64,000 nt of DNA, taken from contig NC_092698.1 of NCBI RefSeq assembly GCF_964275005.1, forward strand, positions 30,519,662-30,583,661, given 5' to 3'. A program made the translations under genes and the position numbers. Positions 63,042 through 64,000 of this stretch are shown piece after piece; within the stretch, counting starts at the first letter, position 1, and the number at the start of each line of letters is the position of its first letter. The notes beneath the pieces are model-generated. The model saw nothing but the letters and a program-made list of their open reading frames with translations. It ran no database searches and was not told where the DNA came from. This DNA comes from Diadema setosum (lineage: Eukaryota; Echinodermata; Echinoidea; Diadematoida; Diadematidae).

Positions 63042-63812
63042 CGTGTGTGTGTGTGTGTGTGTGAGTTTTGGGCATTTTTTTTAGCAAGTTATCAATTATG
63101 TTCTTTTTGCGAGAATATGTGTTAAAGAAAAGCGGATTTCGTTTCCTTGGTTAAAAGAGTTACAATGTAAGTTTGACATTAGTTTGCACAATGTTGGTGT
63201 TACTGCATTTTAAAATGTGTAAGATTGACGTTATTTTGTACGATGTTTGTGTATAATGTAGTTTGTCTTTGTATGATGTTTTGTTTTTGTTTCTGTGAAC
63301 GTTTCTGTTTCTGTGATATGAAATTGAACGAAATTCGAATAAAGAATTATCAAAAAAGTGTGGATGTGTTTGATAGGGTCTTTAATATAGGGAAGTTGTC
63401 GTAAAAAGCCTACATGTTCAAGTTAAGTAACTACCACTTAATCCGGGCATATGATATGGACCAACGGATGTTCCCATCTGTAGCAAAGTGAAACCGACAA
63501 GATGTTTGCGCTGATCAGTTGTAAATTTCATAGCTATAAGTCCAGTCAGCCATATAGGAGCCATATAGATCCATGCCTGATTGATTCAGAACACTGTATA
63601 CAGCTTGGAATTATATATATAAAAAAAAAACAGTATTGTGATTTTTTTTGTTGTTGTTGGAAATAGCCAGTCTTTATGCCACAGTTTATCAGAATAGCTG
63701 AATAGCTTCTGGCCAGCATTTAGTCTATTAATCATACAATAGTAGAGGGAGACGACTTTACATACCTGAATCGACAGTATATCTGCACGGTTCATCTGAT
63801 GGCAGTCGAGTC
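58545..63812 (-). CDS. Gene A: partial tyrosine-motif tail protein, paralogue of B and C
   Basis: Two exons are seen on the minus strand: 63812-63766 and 59425-58545. The first is 47 nt with phases 2 to 1, the same as gene C exon 2, with one cysteine. The last starts in phase 1 like the tail exons of B and C and encodes 292 residues. It is Ser/Arg/Pro-rich with YDHL, YHRL and, seven residues from the end, YEVL. Exon 1 must lie past base 64000. The exon for the membrane span and the short juxtamembrane exon should lie in 59426-63765, but I could not place them. Joining these two exons into one gene is inference from phase, order and strand. Confidence 0.5.
59790..59916 (+). mobile_element. Possible LINE 3' tail with (GAAAT)n
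   Basis: GGAAATAAAGTGAAATG merges into repeated GAAAT units. Confidence 0.35.
60237..60324. repeat. (CA)n microsatellite
   Basis: About 40 CA units with CG and TA variants. Confidence 0.95.
60874..60990 (+). CDS. Weak exon candidate, + strand
   Basis: 117 nt between TTTCACAAACAG and C|GTGAGTGAC, open in phase 0 to 0. It would encode 39 residues including ISLKFEDQLYPIRRSTDC. No family recognised and no partner exon of fitting phase was found, so it may be chance. Confidence 0.2.
61982..62190. mobile_element. Second copy of the CGGAATAACGAAC MITE family
   Basis: Shares ATAACGCCACAA.TGTTCGGA.TAACGAAC and a GGGA.TTTGTGTG block with the copy at 24541-24838, but is shorter and more decayed. Confidence 0.7.
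62722..62797 (+). CDS. Weak exon candidate, + strand
   Basis: About 76 nt between TTTTGTCTCTGCAG and AAG|GTATGC. One frame gives AEDNVLALESMHATHPHSAN and four further residues; another frame is open too. No homology recognised. Confidence 0.25.
62972..63063. repeat. (GT)n microsatellite
   Basis: About 44 GT units with GG and GC variants. Confidence 0.95.
63170..63360 (+). mobile_element. Possible LINE 3' tail
   Basis: T/G-rich DNA ending GAAATTCGAATAAAGAATTATC. Confidence 0.3.
63766..63812 (-). CDS. Gene A exon 2 (47 nt, phase 2 to 1)
   Basis: Bounded by TCTATTTCCAG and TCAG|GTATGT. Encodes TRLPSDEPCRYTVDS in the expected phase. Its length and phases equal gene C exon 2. A second frame is also open, so the reading rests on the comparison. 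Confidence 0.5.
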
Positions 63813-63817
63813 CTGGA

Positions 63818-64000
63818 AATAGATAAATAGATAGATAGATAGATAGATAGATTATTATGATTTATTATGTTCCAATATATGTAATCATGTCAAAGTGTAT
63901 TACCTGTGTTTGATTGGAAATGAAAATAAAAAAACATGCATGTGAACATGCATGTGTGAAATGAAAAATGAAAATGAAAATAGATAGATAGATAGATAGA
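63818..64000. repeat. (GATA)n microsatellites at right edge
   Basis: GATA runs at about 63818-63852 and 63979-64000 (cut by the edge), with an AT-rich spacer containing GAAAATGAAAATGAAAAT. Confidence 0.9.

Larger units (their letters stand above)
59426..63765 (-). other. Gene A intronic DNA (4.3 kb)
   Basis: Contains LINE-like tails (59790-59916 and 63170-63360, + strand), CA and GT microsatellites, a copy of the CGGAATAACGAAC repeat, and two + strand exon candidates. No membrane-span exon was found. A short hydrophobic run on the minus strand at about 62410-62465 does not fit the expected phase. Confidence 0.5.

Overview
Kind of sequence. This is eukaryotic nuclear DNA: AT-rich, with GT-AG introns of 0.3 to 9.5 kb, many TA, TG, TAA and GATA microsatellites, a tRNA-derived SINE, decayed LINE copies and many small inverted-repeat (MITE-like) elements. 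The repeat style suggests a marine invertebrate, most likely a deuterostome such as an echinoderm. That is inference; nothing here proves the species.

Genes. Three related multi-exon genes can be reconstructed. Gene C (+ strand, coding 6948-23430, six exons, 451 aa) encodes a signal peptide, a Pro/Glu-rich stalk, one membrane span and a long cytoplasmic tail. Gene B (- strand, coding 37910-30618, five exons, 458 aa) encodes a very short signal peptide, almost no ectodomain, one span and a long tail. Gene A (- strand, partial, 63812-58545, two exons found) encodes a similar tail; its first exon lies beyond the right edge. All joined exons keep frame. The intron phases follow one pattern: 2, 1, (optional phase 1-1 exon), 2, 1. 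The tails share Tyr-x-x-Leu/Ile motifs, including one close to the C-terminus of each. B and C also share a Asp-Pro-(Phe/Tyr)-Tyr-Phe-(Ser/Lys)-Leu motif. I read this as a clustered paralogous family of single-pass receptor or adaptor-like proteins that may signal through phosphotyrosine. I do not recognise it as a named family.

Layout. 1-6947: upstream DNA with a probable LINE tail and one TTAA-flanked MITE. 6948-23430: gene C, whose last intron (13104-22630) holds several inverted-repeat elements. 23431-30617: gap between convergent genes C and B, with a hAT-like MITE and a 1.36-kb inverted-repeat element. 30618-37910: gene B, with a LINE fragment in its first intron. 37911-58544: gene-poor and repeat-rich, with three TTAA MITEs, a five-copy 220-bp satellite, a SINE, a 2.4-kb decayed LINE and long microsatellites. 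58545-64000: gene A with large introns, LINE-like tails and two weak opposite-strand exon candidates.

How the genes fit together. A and B are in tandem and C faces them, as expected of local duplication with one inversion. No enzymes, operons, CRISPR arrays or rRNA genes were seen.
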